This document shows, piece after piece, positions 1 to 11,468 of a stretch of 64,000 nt of DNA. The notes beneath the pieces were generated by a model. That model ran no database searches. It was given only the letters and a program-made list of their open reading frames with translations, and was not told the origin of the DNA. Numbering within the stretch: the stretch's first letter is position 1; each line of letters opens with the position of its first letter. Location: contig JAJHZJ010000694.1 of NCBI GenBank assembly GCA_023548195.1, positions 2,944,501 to 3,008,500 of the forward strand. The letters run 5' to 3'. The position numbers were made by a program, and so were the translations under genes. This DNA comes from Bettongia penicillata ogilbyi (lineage: Eukaryota; Chordata; Mammalia; Diprotodontia; Potoroidae).

Positions 1-550
1 ATTCTAAGAGGTAGCAGTGAGGTGGGCGTGTTTTCTATGCCTGAGGAATAGCCATTGGAAAGTCATGGAAACAGATGATGGAGTGTCATGTATGAGAAAT
101 AGTAAAAAGGCAATTTTGATTGAAGATGAACAGAAGTAATGTCTACTTAGACTGGAAAAGTAGTTTTGAACCACTTTGTAAAGGGCTGCGCATACAAAAC
201 AGAGAAGTTTATATTTGATCTTGAAATAATAGGAAGCCACTAGAGTTTATTGAGGTAGAGAATGGGGAGAGTGACATGGTCACCTATAGGAAAATCACTT
301 GGACAGATTTGTGTATAGTGGACTGGAGTGAGGCAGGGGAGATTAGGTAGAAACTACCAAAGTATAAAGCAAGTGGTAGATATGGTCGTGACTGTGAGAA
401 TGGAGAGGAGATAAAAGCCATAAGTATTGAGGAACTATAAAGAACAAGATTTGGCAGTTGATCTGATCTGTTAATGAATGAGGGGGTGATTCAGGGATGA
501 TCCTGAGCTTGTGGACTAGGGTTACTGAAGGCATGGTGAAGGAAGGGATG
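1..550 (-). mobile_element. L2 LINE fragment, antisense
   Basis: The stretch reads as the reverse complement of L2. The order seen on the + strand is the 'GCAGTGAGG' block, 'ATTTGATCTTGAAATAATAGGAAGCCACTAGAG', 'GAGTGACATGGTCA' and 'GGATGA' modules. The same modules recur at 6.5-7.1 kb, 48.1-48.7 kb and 51.2-51.9 kb. It lies in a TBC1D19 intron. It is heavily diverged and has no reading frame left. Confidence 0.65.
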
Positions 551-969
551 CAGCACTTCTATCCGGGATAATCAAGGAATAATTCATGGAGAAGATGGCA
601 CCTGATCTTATTATGGCTTGCCTACAACATATTTCATTTTTTATTCATCCTTCATTTGTTGATCATTATAATCTAAAAAGTGGAAATGAAAGAAGTTCTC
701 ATGGCTGACCTAGAGATCTTAGCAGGTACTTTTCAGTCTCTTATATTTTAATACTGAATATTCTAATATTATGGTATGGAATTCTTCAACGTGCAGTTCC
801 TACTGCTTTCGAGAGAATAGTTGAATTTTTAATTTCTAGGGTATATTTGCAAGACTCTGAAAGGAGTATTCCTAACTCTAGAATGATTTGATCTTATTCT
901 GAGTATTTAATTTTTTGGAAGAGACATACAGCTGTCATTCCTTTTTCTTCCTTTTTCCCTTCATTACAG
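551..969 (+). other. TBC1D19 intron, no recognised element
   Basis: This is AT-rich intronic sequence. I see only the polypyrimidine tract and AG acceptor just before 970. No upstream TBC1D19 exon was found between 1 and 969. Confidence 0.5.
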
Positions 970-1085
970 ACTTCGTATATCATTTAAGTGGATGGTGCGT
1001 GCATTCTCCGGTTACCTAGCTACGGATCAGCTTTTGCTTTTATGGGATAGAATCCTAGGATACAACTCTCTGGAAATTCTTGCTG
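970..1085 (+). CDS. TBC1D19: TBC1D19, third-last coding exon (TBC domain)
   Basis: This 116-nt exon is preceded by a pyrimidine-rich tract ending in ACAG and followed by a GTAATA donor. Its first base completes a codon begun in the previous exon, which lies left of the window. It then encodes 38 residues and leaves one base (G) for the next exon. The peptide contains FKWMVRAFSGYLATDQ followed by LLLLWDRILGYNSLEILA. This is the typical late TBC-domain helix with the hydrophobic/WD signature (LLLWD). TBC domains activate the GTPase of Rab proteins; the catalytic Arg and Gln fingers lie upstream and are not in this window. I recognise the sequence as TBC1D19, a roughly 526-residue protein whose function is poorly characterised. 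The short reading frame is not a stand-alone ORF; splice phase and family similarity identify it. Confidence 0.93.
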
Positions 1086-2030
1086 GTAATATGGAATGTA
1101 TATTTGTAAAACATATGTGTATCCCAAAAAAAGGACCGTAATTTTCTTTAGGTAAATACTCTTAAGAGGACGTCCCTCTCCATGAACATTTACAGTATTT
1201 TAATCAGAATCATGATGTAGAGAAAAAAGTTCTAAAATAGGAGGGAGGAAACCTAGATCCTGATGCTGTCTTTTGTAACCTTAATCAAGCTTAAAGCCTC
1301 CTTTCCTTCATCAGTAAAATGAGTTTGCCTTATGTAATCTCTTAGGCTCCTTCTGATTTTAAAACTGTCCATCTAGCATAGTGATAGTAGACATTAATAA
1401 TTGTTTGAGTGCAATTAAATCATTATCAAGATTAAATTTAATAGGGATAAAATATCAAATCCTTCATAAAAAAAATTACCTGTGTAAGTAGATAGGAGAA
1501 ATAGTAAATAATAGATAAAGATAGTAAGATAGTAATAGATAAGGAAGATAAGACTATAAAAGACAGAAAATGTGACTATAAAACAGTTGACGTGAAAAAG
1601 ACCTAGGTTTTCTTGGTAGGCAGCAAGTTCACTGTGAGTCTACAACATGATAGGCCTTCCCCAAAAGTTCATGTTCTCGTTTTAAAATTTTTTTAAACCT
1701 ATGATTTCATCACTACGTGAGCACTACCTGGCTCACAACGCCTCTGGAATTTAGTAGAAGTTTCTGGGGGCAAAATAATGTATCATTGTGCTGCCAGTCT
1801 AGTGATGAACTTCTCTAAGCTCAGTGAGGCAGGTCTTTGGAAAATAAACATACAGTCTTGGGAGCTTCTCCAGTTGTATCGTACCTGCCAGAGTTTACAC
1901 TCTCCTGACAAAGCCTTCCAGAATCCAGAACATCTCTGTGATGAGGTTTCAGGCTAGAGTGTCCTGAAGTAAAGTGTCCCTCTCACCCGGCTGGTGAGAC
2001 CACGTAGGCATTGTTTGAGATTGAGTCCGC
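1086..2030 (+). other. TBC1D19 intron, mostly unique
   Basis: This is intronic sequence without a recognised transposon. A degenerate GATA/ATAG-rich simple tract lies at about 1486-1553. Confidence 0.5.
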
Positions 2031-2034
2031 AAGT

Positions 2035-2440
2035 GGGCGACTCAGAATGGTGATGGAAGGGACTGGAAGTGTTTAGCCCAGAGAAGAAAAGACTTAGGAT
2101 GAATATGTCTTCAAATATTCAGGGGTCGTTGTGTGGACTGAGGGTTAGACTTGTTCAGCTTCAAATCAGAGGCCTGAACTAAGATCAATGAGTGGCAGTG
2201 ACTTTAAAGAAAAAGGCATGAAAGATCCTTTAAGAACTTCATTGTAGGAAGCTAGATTTTTACTCAATATTCAAACAAAATCTGTCCCTTACTCCCCCCC
2301 CCTCAAAAAAACCTCCAACTTTCTAACAATATAAAGAATATTTTACTTTTAATTTGAGCTGTTCAGGAAGGACTGGATTGCTTTGAAAAATAGTGAGTTT
2401 TTCCTCACTGAGCATATCCAAGCAGAAGTTGTCAATGGCA
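2035..2440 (-). mobile_element. CR1/L3 LINE 3' portion, antisense
   Basis: The + strand reads the complement of a CR1/L3 3' region: 'AGCCCAGAGAAGAAAAGACTT', the 'CAAATATT' segment, 'TTAGACTTGTTCAGCTTC', 'CAATGAGTGGCAGTGACTTT' and then 'CTGTTCAGGAAGGACTGGATTG'. The same block order is seen at 34.9-35.3 kb and 37.2-37.5 kb. It is an old, decayed copy. Confidence 0.55.
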
Positions 2441-2859
2441 CTAGAAGCGTGATTTATACTTGGAGTGAGATTAAAGGTCTTTAACATCCTTTTTTTTTTT
2501 AAACTGATTCTCTGATCTTTGATATCTGAACTTGGTGCTAATTATTTCTGTTATTCAGTAAAATTCAAGGGCTCTCCGTCTGCACTGGCACACCAGATAT
2601 TCATTCCCAATACCAAAGAATTCAGGGCTTGACTTTACCCAGTGCCTCAGAAAAGTAGTGCTCCTATTCATTTCCACTTACATTTCCACATATTACTATT
2701 TCATTGTGACAGTAACTCATTCTTGTTGAGTTAATCAGGGATTATTTTACTATAGCTGTTAAGGATTTATCACTTTTATTAGGCTAATGGGCCTCACTTT
2801 ATGGGAGTTTCTCAACTTACCCATGAATAGGGTTTTTAAAGCTATAATCACTCCATTTT

Positions 2860-3380
2860 ATCATGCTACATTCTACATCCTTTACATTGCTTTCATCAGT
2901 CTCCTTGTCCACTCATTTACTGAACTGAAATCCTAGTTCAAGCTCTTATTATCTCTTTCCTGGCATACTGGTTTTCATGCTTCTTTGTCACCCCTCTGCA
3001 ATTTTCTCCATAGAATTTGAAAATTAATCTTCTGAAGGCCCAGATAGGATCATGTCACTATCCTGCCCAAAAATGTTCATTTAAAGCACTCCTTTGTCTG
3101 TCTCCAACCTGTTTTTTATGTATTTCAGTCACATTTGCAGTTTCTTAAATTTGACATTGTATCTCCTGACTCATAAGCTGTCCACCATGTCTGAAATGCA
3201 GTCCTCAACCCCAGCTCTTAAGAATCCTTTTCCTTCAAGGAAACTCAGATCTTTTAAACATATCACATTCCCCGTTTCCCCCAGTTATTAGTATTCTCTC
3301 CTTAAACTACCTTGTATTTGTGGTTTTTTATATCCCCATTTGAGTGTCTCTTTGAGGGCATGAGTGCATTTTTGGGGTTT
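2860..3380 (+). mobile_element. L2 LINE 3' portion
   Basis: L2 modules are recognisable in sense order: 'AAAATTAATCTTCTGAAGGCCCAGAT...GATCATGTCACT', 'CCCAAAAATGTTCATT', the 'TTCAAGG' segment, and 'ACTACCTTGTATTTGTGG...CTCTTTGAGGGCATGAGTG' near the 3' end. No coding capacity remains. Confidence 0.6.
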
Positions 3381-3414
3381 TTTGGGGGTGGGGGCGAGGG
3401 GAATGTAAGATAAT

Positions 3415-3545
3415 CTTCTCCCATCCCCAGAGGACCTCAAGCAGAAACTAGATAACCATTTCTCAGGTCTGTTATAGAAGGGACTCCTCCTCAGACAGAA
3501 ATTGGTCTAGATAACCTCTTTTGAAGCTTGAGATTCCGTGATTAT
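3415..3545 (-). mobile_element. CR1/L3 LINE 3' tip, antisense
   Basis: The string 'GACCTCAAGCAGAAACTAG', 'ATAACCATTTCTCAGG', 'GGACTCCTCCTCAGA', 'GGTCTAGATAACCTCTT', 'GATTCCGTGATT' is the complement of the conserved CR1/L3 3' end. Confidence 0.5.
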
Positions 3546-3591
3546 GTTGCATGAAGGCCTGTGTCACTAGAATCTAGGTGATAATAGTAAT

Positions 3592-3790
3592 CCACATTTT
3601 TATAGAACTTGAAAGTTTACAAAGTGCTTTCTTCTTGACGACCCCATAAAAGCAAGTGTTATCATCCCTATTTTATGGCTGAGAAAACGGGGGTGCCAAG
3701 ACTTGCCCACAGTCAGACAGTAAGTGTTGGTGCAGATGTATTGAGGTGCGTCCTCTATCATTCCATTCCCCTTAATCCAGCTTCCTCTAG
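3592..3790 (-). mobile_element. MIR/CORE-type SINE, antisense
   Basis: The 'TTTTTATAGAACTTGAAAG', 'TTTACAAAGTGCTTTC', 'TTATCATCCCTATTTTATGG' and 'GCCAAGACTTGCCCACAGTC' segments are the complement of a marsupial MAR1/MIR-type SINE. Confidence 0.6.
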
Positions 3791-4254
3791 TTCCCGGAGA
3801 GCTTATGGCTCCAGCTGGATCCAAGCTGGATCCCATTGCTTCCCTAGGGAATATGTCTTTTCTGCATTGTAATTTATACTAACTTAAATTGCTTCTTTTC
3901 TGTAACGGTGCAGCCTGTGCTGCCCAGGCATCTTGGTTCCATATTTATTTGTTGTTTACTTTGTTAGAATCTTGTGGTCTTTCATGGATATTCCTTATCT
4001 AACAATACACTAAACCTCGACTTAGTCCTATTTAACATGTGTGCGTGAGGCATTGGTCTCATTACACCAAGGCTGTCACACGTGAGAGCATGAGAAATGG
4101 AGAAGGGAAGGAGGAAGCAGCTTTACCCCTCAGGTGATTACAGGTCACTGCTTCACTTGTGCTAAGTAGATCCTGGGCTGACTGTGATTGGAACCATCAG
4201 GAAATCAAATGCACAAGTCATCACACAGATAGCAGAAAAGAAGAAAGAGTCAGG

Positions 4255-4400
4255 AGCTTTGATGGGTTCCGACTCTGCCGTTAATGAGTCCGTGAGCCTG
4301 GGCAGCCTGCTGCTTTCTACGAGTCAGTTTTCTGAGCCATAAGATGAGGGGCTATAGGAGGTGAATTTTAAGGTTCCTTCTAGTTCTAAAATTGGATGAC
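4255..4400 (+). mobile_element. MIR SINE
   Basis: The MIR core is visible in sense order: 'CTCTGCCG', 'GTGAGCCTGGGCAG', 'GTCAGTTTTCTGAGCCATAA', 'GATGAGGGGCTATAGG' and 'GGTTCCTTCTAGTTCTAAAA'. Confidence 0.55.
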
Positions 4401-4696
4401 TTTATGAAGGATGCATTTTTTCCCCACCTCATCCCTTTTTCCAGAGTAGGATATTAAATTCTAATTCAAATAAATACTTTTTGGGAATGATCTTAAGACT
4501 TTTTATTTTTTTCTTCTTTCATCTTCCAATATATGGACAATATTTCTCGTGAGAAATTTAGGAATGTTGTAGAAATAGTATTCTATTGAATTATAGTTTC
4601 CTATAGGAGGAATTATAGTAAAACAAAATTTTTCATAAAGTAAGGTGTCTATATTCCATTACCAACCACACCTTTGAAACTTCTAATGGCCTAAAT

Positions 4697-4812
4697 ATAG
4701 GTATGTATATGGCTATGTGTATGTCTATATATGTATATACATGCACATATGCATATATATTCATGTGTATATGTATATGTACATATATATATGTCTGAAT
4801 ATATGTGGATGG
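4697..4812. repeat. TATG/TACA-rich degenerate microsatellite
   Basis: Alternating purine-pyrimidine units (TATATG, TACATG, GTATATG) run for about 115 bp with interruptions. Confidence 0.8.
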
Positions 4813-5159
4813 ATAGATTGCCAAAGCTTCTGAATATAAAAATTTGATTATTAATAAAGTCGCATTATTAAGCATTTCATCCATGGCATCCAAAGTTCCT
4901 TCTTATATTGAGCTAAAATCTCCCTCCCTATAGATTCTACCAATAGTTTCTGGTTCTGCCATCTGCAGCTACGTAAAAAACAAGCCTATTTTGTAAGACA
5001 ACCCTTTAGTTATTAAAGATTGCCATCATGCTTTCCTTTGACCCCCTGCCCGTTCCTGTCCTCATCCCTTTCTTTAGATGTACTCCAGATGTGTTCTGAA
5101 ATTCTTTCTGGGCACCACATTTTAGTTCAAAGGAAAACAAAACATAAGGAAGAACTTTC

Positions 5160-5320
5160 TAAGGAGCAGAGCTGTTCATAAGTGTAATGCGTTAAGTGGC
5201 AAATTCCCCCCAAAAAAAATTTGTGTAGAGGCTGGATAACCACTTATCAGAGACATTATGGAAGGAATTCTTCTGTTGTGTAGGATATTGGAACAAATGA
5301 CCTTTGAGCTATGAGGAGAA
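5160..5320 (-). mobile_element. CR1/L3 LINE 3' tip, antisense
   Basis: The string 'GTAGAGGCTGGATAACCACTT', 'ATCAGAGACATTATGG', 'GGAATTCTTCTGTTG' and 'AAATGACCTTTGAGCT' matches the CR1/L3 3' end in antisense. Confidence 0.5.
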
Positions 5321-5636
5321 AAGGAATGATTTAATATTACCTTCCCCACCCCAATTTCCCATTTGCTTTTTTAAAAAAATTGAAAGGGAAAACTCTTGGG
5401 AGCTCTGAAAATGAGGGACAAAAATGGCAGGTAGGCCCTCATGGTAGGTCTCAGCTATACATGGGAGTAGATTATTTTATGGAAATTGTGCTGATTAATG
5501 TTGCTTCTAATATATATTTTAATGAATAAATAAATATGAACCTTTGCTGATCTTAGTGTAACCCATGAGAAAATATCAGTACATTAGGAATCTGGTTCAA
5601 TTTGAAGAACTGTGACTTCACCCAGAGCTTTTCTTG

Positions 5637-5805
5637 ATACTGAAAAGAGCATTGAATAAAAATTCAAAAGACTGCAATTCTAGTCGTTACTCTGGTATCT
5701 CAATATATAACTTTTGGCAAGTCATTTAATCCTTGGGCCTCAGTTTCCCCAGTTAGACGATGACATAATTGGACTAGATCATCTCTGGGTCTAATATTCT
5801 GAGTC
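5637..5805 (+). mobile_element. MIR SINE
   Basis: The MIR/THER-type sequence includes 'AAGTCATTTAATCCTTGGGC', 'CTCAGTTTCCCC' and the 3' 'GGACTAGATCATCTCTGGGT' block. Confidence 0.6.
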
Positions 5806-6520
5806 CAGGATTGTGGGAGTTAATTTAAAGAAAAAGTATCTAAGCAGTATTATTGATGCAGTTGTTTAGTGATAAAAGATTGACTGTAGTTTGTAGGAAT
5901 TACCACTCTTCATGTCAAGGCCTCAGTTCAGTTGATAAATACTCAAAAATATGAGAAATTGTGTATCTTGGCTCTGTGGCAAACAGTGCTATTCCAAGGA
6001 AAGGCTGGACAGGCCTAACATTACAGCAGATCAAAAGGAAATTCTGTGATATGACACCAAGATAAATAAAGATTGTGAGTACATAAGCATTTCGGAACCT
6101 GCAGTCAGTTGGTGAGCTGCCCTTATTTTTTCTTCCCCTCCTACGTTTGGAAAAAGTTAATTGCCTACACTTTAGAACTCCTTCCTGATCTAACAAAGAG
6201 AATTTTCAAAGACCAGTCCAGCCTCCACGGACATTCAGCAACTATAGAGGGAAAAAAAAACCCAGTCTGCCTATCACACTGTTGCTAAAGTGACTCCGCT
6301 AAGTAAAAATGGGGGTCAACATACTGACATCGGAAAGAAGTTACTCATCCAAAGAAATAGTTTATATTTCATATTTTTGTAAGCCTGATAATCAGTGACT
6401 CTAAAGTCTAACCTTTTCTGTTTTCAGTTTTTAAAATAATGTCTTTCTCCTCATTATCTTTTAACCACACCATATATAGCACACTTGGACTTTCTACTAG
6501 TTACCCTGAATGGGTAAAGA
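5806..6520 (+). other. TBC1D19 intron, no recognised element
   Basis: This is AT-rich sequence without a recognised repeat or exon. Confidence 0.4.
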
Positions 6521-6524
6521 ACAC

Positions 6525-7120
6525 TCACTCCTAAGGGGAACAGGAAAGGCCCCCTATAGAGGTGACACCTGAACTGAGACTCGAAGGAAGCTAAGGATTC
6601 TAAGAGGCAGAGGTGAGGAGGGACAGCCTATGCAAGGGCTTGGAGGTGGGAGATGGAATATTGAGTTGTAGGCAAAGCAAGTAAGCCGCATAAAGGGGAA
6701 TAATGAAAAGTAAATCTGGGAAGGCAGGCTTGACCCAGATGGTGCCAGGCTTTAAATGCCAAAAGGAAGAATTTGTATTTTTATCTCAAAGTCAGTAGAG
6801 ATCCCCTGAAAGTTCTTGAGTAGAAGGGTGTGGCTTGTAAGCTTCAGGAAGTTTATTTTGTCAGTTCTGTGGAAGAGGGATTGAAAAGGAAAGAGCCTGG
6901 AATCAGGAGCCAATTGAGAGGTGGCAGCTGTCCAGCACGGAGGTGACAGGGGCCGGAATGAGACTGACTGCTGTTTGCTGACAGGGTAGAATGAGAGATA
7001 GTGTAGAGGTGAAACTGACATGATGTGGCAATGATAGATCCATGGGGCTGAGAGGGAAGATTGAGGACGGGCTGAGGCTCTCAACTTTTGTAATTGGAAA
7101 GATAGTGTTGCCTTTAGCAA
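6525..7120 (-). mobile_element. L2 LINE, antisense
   Basis: It contains the antisense L2 modules: 'AGAGGTGACACCTGAACTGAG', 'GACTCGAAGGAAGCTAAGGA', 'GGCTTTAAATGCCAAAAGGA', 'GAGTAGAAGGGTGTGGCTTG' and 'TCAACTTTTGTAATTGG'. It lies in the 7.6-kb intron of TBC1D19. Confidence 0.65.
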
Positions 7121-7559
7121 CTGTAATCCATACCCTCATTTAAAGTGACCTGAGAGAATATTCATTAATATTAACTACAGGTATTTGAATCTATTAGTGG
7201 CATAAAGAGATGTCATTGTGAGAGTTTCTCCTAACTGTCAGGAATTAAAAATATAGTTTTTCGCACATTTGAACTCAAAAATTGACTGTAATATGTACAT
7301 TTTATTGTAAGGGGATCACTTTATTCTATATCAGACTATGATACTTCTAAGGCAGACCATAATAGCTTTCCCTCCTAACATTGGTAGGTGTCCCTCACCT
7401 TCAGAAACTTAAAACTCTTTATAGTAGTCCTTGGAGATCTTATTGATGATAACAGTTCACCTATCTTTAAGTTGTTTTTCACACTGGGCTGTACAGAAGC
7501 TCAAGCTCTATGAAATATTTTTAAGTTTCTCAAAGTGATGTATTATCATGGTATGACAT

Positions 7560-7735
7560 TCACCATAGAATCATAGAAATTAGACCTTCAAGAGATCTCA
7601 GAGGTCATCTCATCTTAAGAAACTAAGGCCCAAAGAAATGGAATGACTTGCCCAAGGTCAGTTCAGCAGAATCAGTTCTAGAACCTTGAGGCAGTGATCC
7701 CTGACCCAGTGCACTTTCCACCATGTCACACTTGG
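7560..7735 (-). mobile_element. MIR-type SINE, antisense
   Basis: The segments 'GAATCATAGAAATTAGACC', 'GAAACTAAGGCCCAAAGAAA', 'ATGACTTGCCCAAGGTCA' and 'CAGTGCACTTTCCACCATG' are those of an antisense MIR-class SINE. Confidence 0.6.
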
Positions 7736-8731
7736 CATTCTTGCTAAGTTCTACTTCCAGGGCCTGTTCCCAAATTGTAACAGCAATTCCTTCCACAATC
7801 ATAACGTTTAGCAACTACTTTTCTGGGCTACTCAGTTGCCTGAATAAAGTAAGAAAGACTTTCTGCTCTAAGACATCATACTTTTTTCTTATTGTCCATT
7901 TGCCTGGAAAAAAGCAACTAGTACTTCCTCAACATGAACATAGTTCATGTTGTTTTACATCATATTTACAAGTATATTCTTCTAAGATTTTACCTTCCTA
8001 TGTCATTTAGAAATACCTATCTACTTTTGCCTTCATTCACTTGCCACCCTCTTGACCCAAAATGTTTTCTTCTAATTATTCTTAAAATTTATTTGCTTTT
8101 CATTAAATATTACATAGCAAGTGTGCATTACTTTGAAATATTTTTAAAGAAACTTTTGATCATTTGCATCTTAAAATTTAGTGCTATGAGGGACTTTTAA
8201 TGCTGTTAGGGAAATTTTGTTTTGTTTCTTGTTAACATTTTCCTCCTGTGTAGCTTTACTGAGATGAGTGCTCCCTATACCTGTGCAGATCAGAACCTCT
8301 TCACTCATTTGCATCTGGTACAATTGTCATCCATGTCTTTTCATAACTCTTCCATAGAGAATCTATCCTGGGAGCTGGAGAGATCACCCTCTGTTTTGCT
8401 TCTAATATTTAGGGATTGCCAGTATGATCCTATTGAGATAGAGTTATTTAAATGTAAACAGATTATTTGATTTGGAGAGAGAGGTATATAAAATAATTTG
8501 AACTTTCAGAAGTGTCACTTTCTTATTTAACTTTAATGAGCTTTTATTTTAGGGGACAGTGGGTGGAAGAGAGGAAGTTCTGAAAAAAAAAAAAACCAGT
8601 TGATAGGAATTTGATTTACATAAATTGTCATCTTCTCATTCAGAACCAGACCAAGTATGTGTTTGATCAAGGTGAATGTGTTGAACTGATCAATAGGTCA
8701 GCAGTTGAAAATACTGTACATTCTTTTTCAG

Positions 8732-8802
8732 TTCTGGCCGCTGCCGTGTTTGCTTTCCGAGCAGTAAACCTGATGGAAGTGACATCGCTGGCTGCAGCTG
8801 AA
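8732..8802 (+). CDS. TBC1D19: TBC1D19, penultimate coding exon
   Basis: This is a 71-nt exon between a TTCTTTTTCAG acceptor and a GTAAGG donor. Its first two bases (TT) combine with the G left by the exon at 970-1085 to give Val. The next 23 codons read LAAAVFAFRAVNLMEV then TSLAAAE and end exactly on a codon boundary. The alanine-rich helix with FAFR is the usual continuation of a TBC domain after the WD motif. An open frame extends on both sides of the exon (about 8611-8823), but that frame is only intron read-through. The preceding intron is about 7.6 kb and holds L2, CR1/L3 and MIR copies. Confidence 0.94.
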
Positions 8803-9154
8803 GTAAGGATAAGTTTCACTTAGAGGAGAGAAACCTGAAATACTTTCTGAAGTATTGCCAGCCAAAGCAGTTTAAGCTTCAGATGTGTAAAGCATGCATT
8901 ATCACTGTTTCATTTTTTAATTTATATACAAACTGAAAGGTCAACGCTCAGAAGCATATTTAAATACTTAAATGTTCTTCATTCCATGATAAAAGCCATC
9001 TTGGGGTGGTGACATATGATAACCTTTGTAGGCGCTATCTACTAACATCATTGTTCACATTCTGGTTTTTTTGTTTTTACTGTTATCATTCATATCAGTG
9101 TATTATATCAACAGGACAAAAAACATGGGTAAACAGAGCTATATAGCTATAGCA

Positions 9155-9185
9155 TTGAATAATATATATATATAATATATATTTA
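9155..9185. repeat. (TA)n tract
   Basis: Short TA-rich simple sequence in the last TBC1D19 intron. A second tract lies at about 9378-9404. Confidence 0.7.
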
Positions 9186-9825
9186 GTACTAAAACAAGTA
9201 AAAACACCATTTATTTTTTAAAAATTCTCTGCCAGTAATTTAAAGATTATTTTCTCCTGGTATATTTTATACCAAATATGGTTCAGAATTGTGAGCTGCA
9301 ATGTTACTAAATCTGTTATTTTATAGAAATATATCCCTCAATAGCTACCAATATTCTATTTTCAAAGGGAGTGAATATACATATATATATGTATATATAT
9401 ATGAATCCTGCAATTGAGTAAATATTATTGCTGCCTCAGGATGATTCACTTAAAGTCATCCTTATACTAGTATAACAGGATGAGGATTCATAATGTGCAT
9501 TTATTTATAGAAATCTCTTATATTTATAGACCTCTTATAAACCCATCCTACCTTGTATATTTCAAATTGGGTTAAAGTCCAGCTCACTTCCTGACAGCAT
9601 GTTAGCTTTTTGCATGTATACTGAAATTGAAGAATCTAGAAAGAAAAAGTAAAAAATGTTAATATTGTACAGAATAATTTAATTAGTGCAATGATAAAGA
9701 AGTCAATTTAAGATTATTATTGATGCTGATATGTCATCGCTAATACGGCATTTACTGTTGTCTTATTTCTTATATTTTGATAGTTAAAATATTTATATTT
9801 AACAAAACTTTTTTATTTGTTTCAG

Positions 9826-9900
9826 GCCGTGCTTGCTGATCTTTCCACTTTAAAAGTTATGCCTCTTCTTCAGATTTTTCTTTTTGCTACTGTCACTTGA
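9826..9900 (+). CDS. TBC1D19: TBC1D19, last coding exon with stop codon
   Basis: The acceptor is TTGTTTCAG and the exon opens in phase 0 directly after the 8732-8802 exon. It encodes 24 residues (AVLADLSTLKVM, then PLLQIFLFATVT) and a TGA stop at 9898-9900. The joined C-terminus ...SLAAAE|AVLADLSTL...FATVT matches my recollection of the conserved TBC1D19 C-terminus, so the copy looks functional and not pseudogenised. The three exons together encode about the last 86 residues of the protein. The intron before it is about 1 kb and has no repeat except two short TA-rich tracts. Confidence 0.94.
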   Translation, partial: AVLADLSTLKVMPLLQIFLFATVT

Positions 9901-10275
9901 TCTTCTTCCAGGTCACTGACAACACACATCTAGTTTTTTCATTAGAAACTAATCATGAACTATGCAATCTCTGCATAAAACCAAAATTAACCTCTGCATA
10001 TCAACCAATAAAGATCATGTTCCCTTTGCAGTTAAACCTAAGTAGTTTTTCACTTTATAAAACAATAACTTTGCACATCAAATATTGCACTGCATGCTGC
10101 TGAATTTCATCAGAAGAGAAAGACATGATTTTCATGATAATATGGAGAAATGCTCATTTGCGCATAATGTATATATGTATTAATACATATAAATACTGAT
10201 CTATAAAGGGCATGTAACAGTATATGCAATAAGAAATGAAAATTCTGTAATAAACTTTGAGAGCTTATGTAGCTC
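9901..10275 (+). other. TBC1D19: TBC1D19 3' untranslated region (probable)
   Basis: Non-repetitive AT-rich sequence follows the stop codon. Two canonical AATAAA hexamers are present, at 10007-10012 and 10249-10254, which would give 3' UTRs of roughly 130 and 370 nt. The true end is not decidable by eye; longer isoforms using later signals are possible. Confidence 0.6.
10249..10254 (+). promoter_or_regulatory. Candidate polyadenylation signal AATAAA
   Basis: This is the second canonical hexamer after the TBC1D19 stop. The earlier one at 10007-10012 is also canonical. Position and unique context support use of one or both, but RNA evidence is needed. Confidence 0.45.
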
Positions 10276-11465
10276 CTATGATGATTCTCTTACATCAGGT
10301 TGAAGATTTTTCTCCAGATAATGTATTATTTTATCTTTTGAATTGGCTTTCATTCAAAGCCATAGTGAAAACTTGAATAGGATACTGCCTTAAATGAAAA
10401 TAGAATTTAACTGTTTGTCCATATTTTTATCAGCTCCTTTTGTAAAAGGGGTCTGATAACTCCTTCTCTATTTAACTTCTCCCTTAAATAATTCTATTAT
10501 TAGAGGACAAATACAGTTATCTTCATGTCATTTCCTCCTTAAATTTGAAAGATCTCTGGAGAAAATGTGAGGTGCCTTTTCTGTACTTCTCAGCCTTCCT
10601 CATCCTGGTTGGGAGACTTGGTGCTGTTGTAGTCAGCCCAAATTCTGCTGCCTTGGAAGTCTACAAGGAGTATACTCATGTGAATTAAAGCATCTGGAGC
10701 ATATCTAACTTTGGTGATGTCTCAGTTAACTACATTCACTTCCAGAGCAGAACCGCTGAGAAAACTAGAAGTACATACAAATAGTCCTTTCATGCAGAGC
10801 TAAGAAAATCTTTCAGTGTGTAAGCAGTTGCATTTTGATCATCATGGTTGAATGTGAAAGACATTGTTTTGTTTTACTCCCAAATAAGAGATCTGCCATT
10901 TCTCTAAAACAGAACAAAAGTAGATAAAGTAAAGAACAGGTATCCCTTAGGTTCACAATTAAGTCTCAAATTAGGGTTATTAATCATTTCATCAAAAACA
11001 GTCTCTAAATAGATGTTCACTTTTTTGTAGCTTGCCTACTATTTCATTAAATTATATCCAAAGAAAATTAATGAGTCATTTATTTATAAAGTGTGAGTGA
11101 TTTAAGATGATTTATGAGATTTATCACCATTGAAGCGGTTCTAAGAGTGTATCAGGTAAATATGATTATTATGACTGAAAAAACACTGAGTTTGACTTGC
11201 CAAAATATGAATTTTGAAAATTCAAAGTTTGTGGTTGAAAAATATTGGAAAATATTATTATAAGGTTAATAATGTCATAAGAAACTCATAAGAAGCGAGA
11301 GAATCTTTTCCTCAGATCCTTAGCTTTTAATAGGGCGAGGACCAAACAAATTAATAAAAAAAGAAAAAAGTGTTTTTTTTCTTGTATCCCCATCTGCACG
11401 CTTCTGAAGTTCTGTCATCTTTGACTCCATTTTTCTTCCTTCTTCCTATTTTGTTATCATTTTTA
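10276..11465. other. Unique AT-rich sequence 3' of TBC1D19
   Basis: No recognised transposon, exon or RNA gene. Part could still be a longer TBC1D19 3' UTR. Confidence 0.35.
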
Positions 11466-11468
11466 ATA

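Noticed and set aside
8611..8823. Single 70-codon gene on the + strand
   Set aside because: Only 8732-8802 is coding; the rest is intron on both sides of a TBC1D19 exon with proper splice sites.
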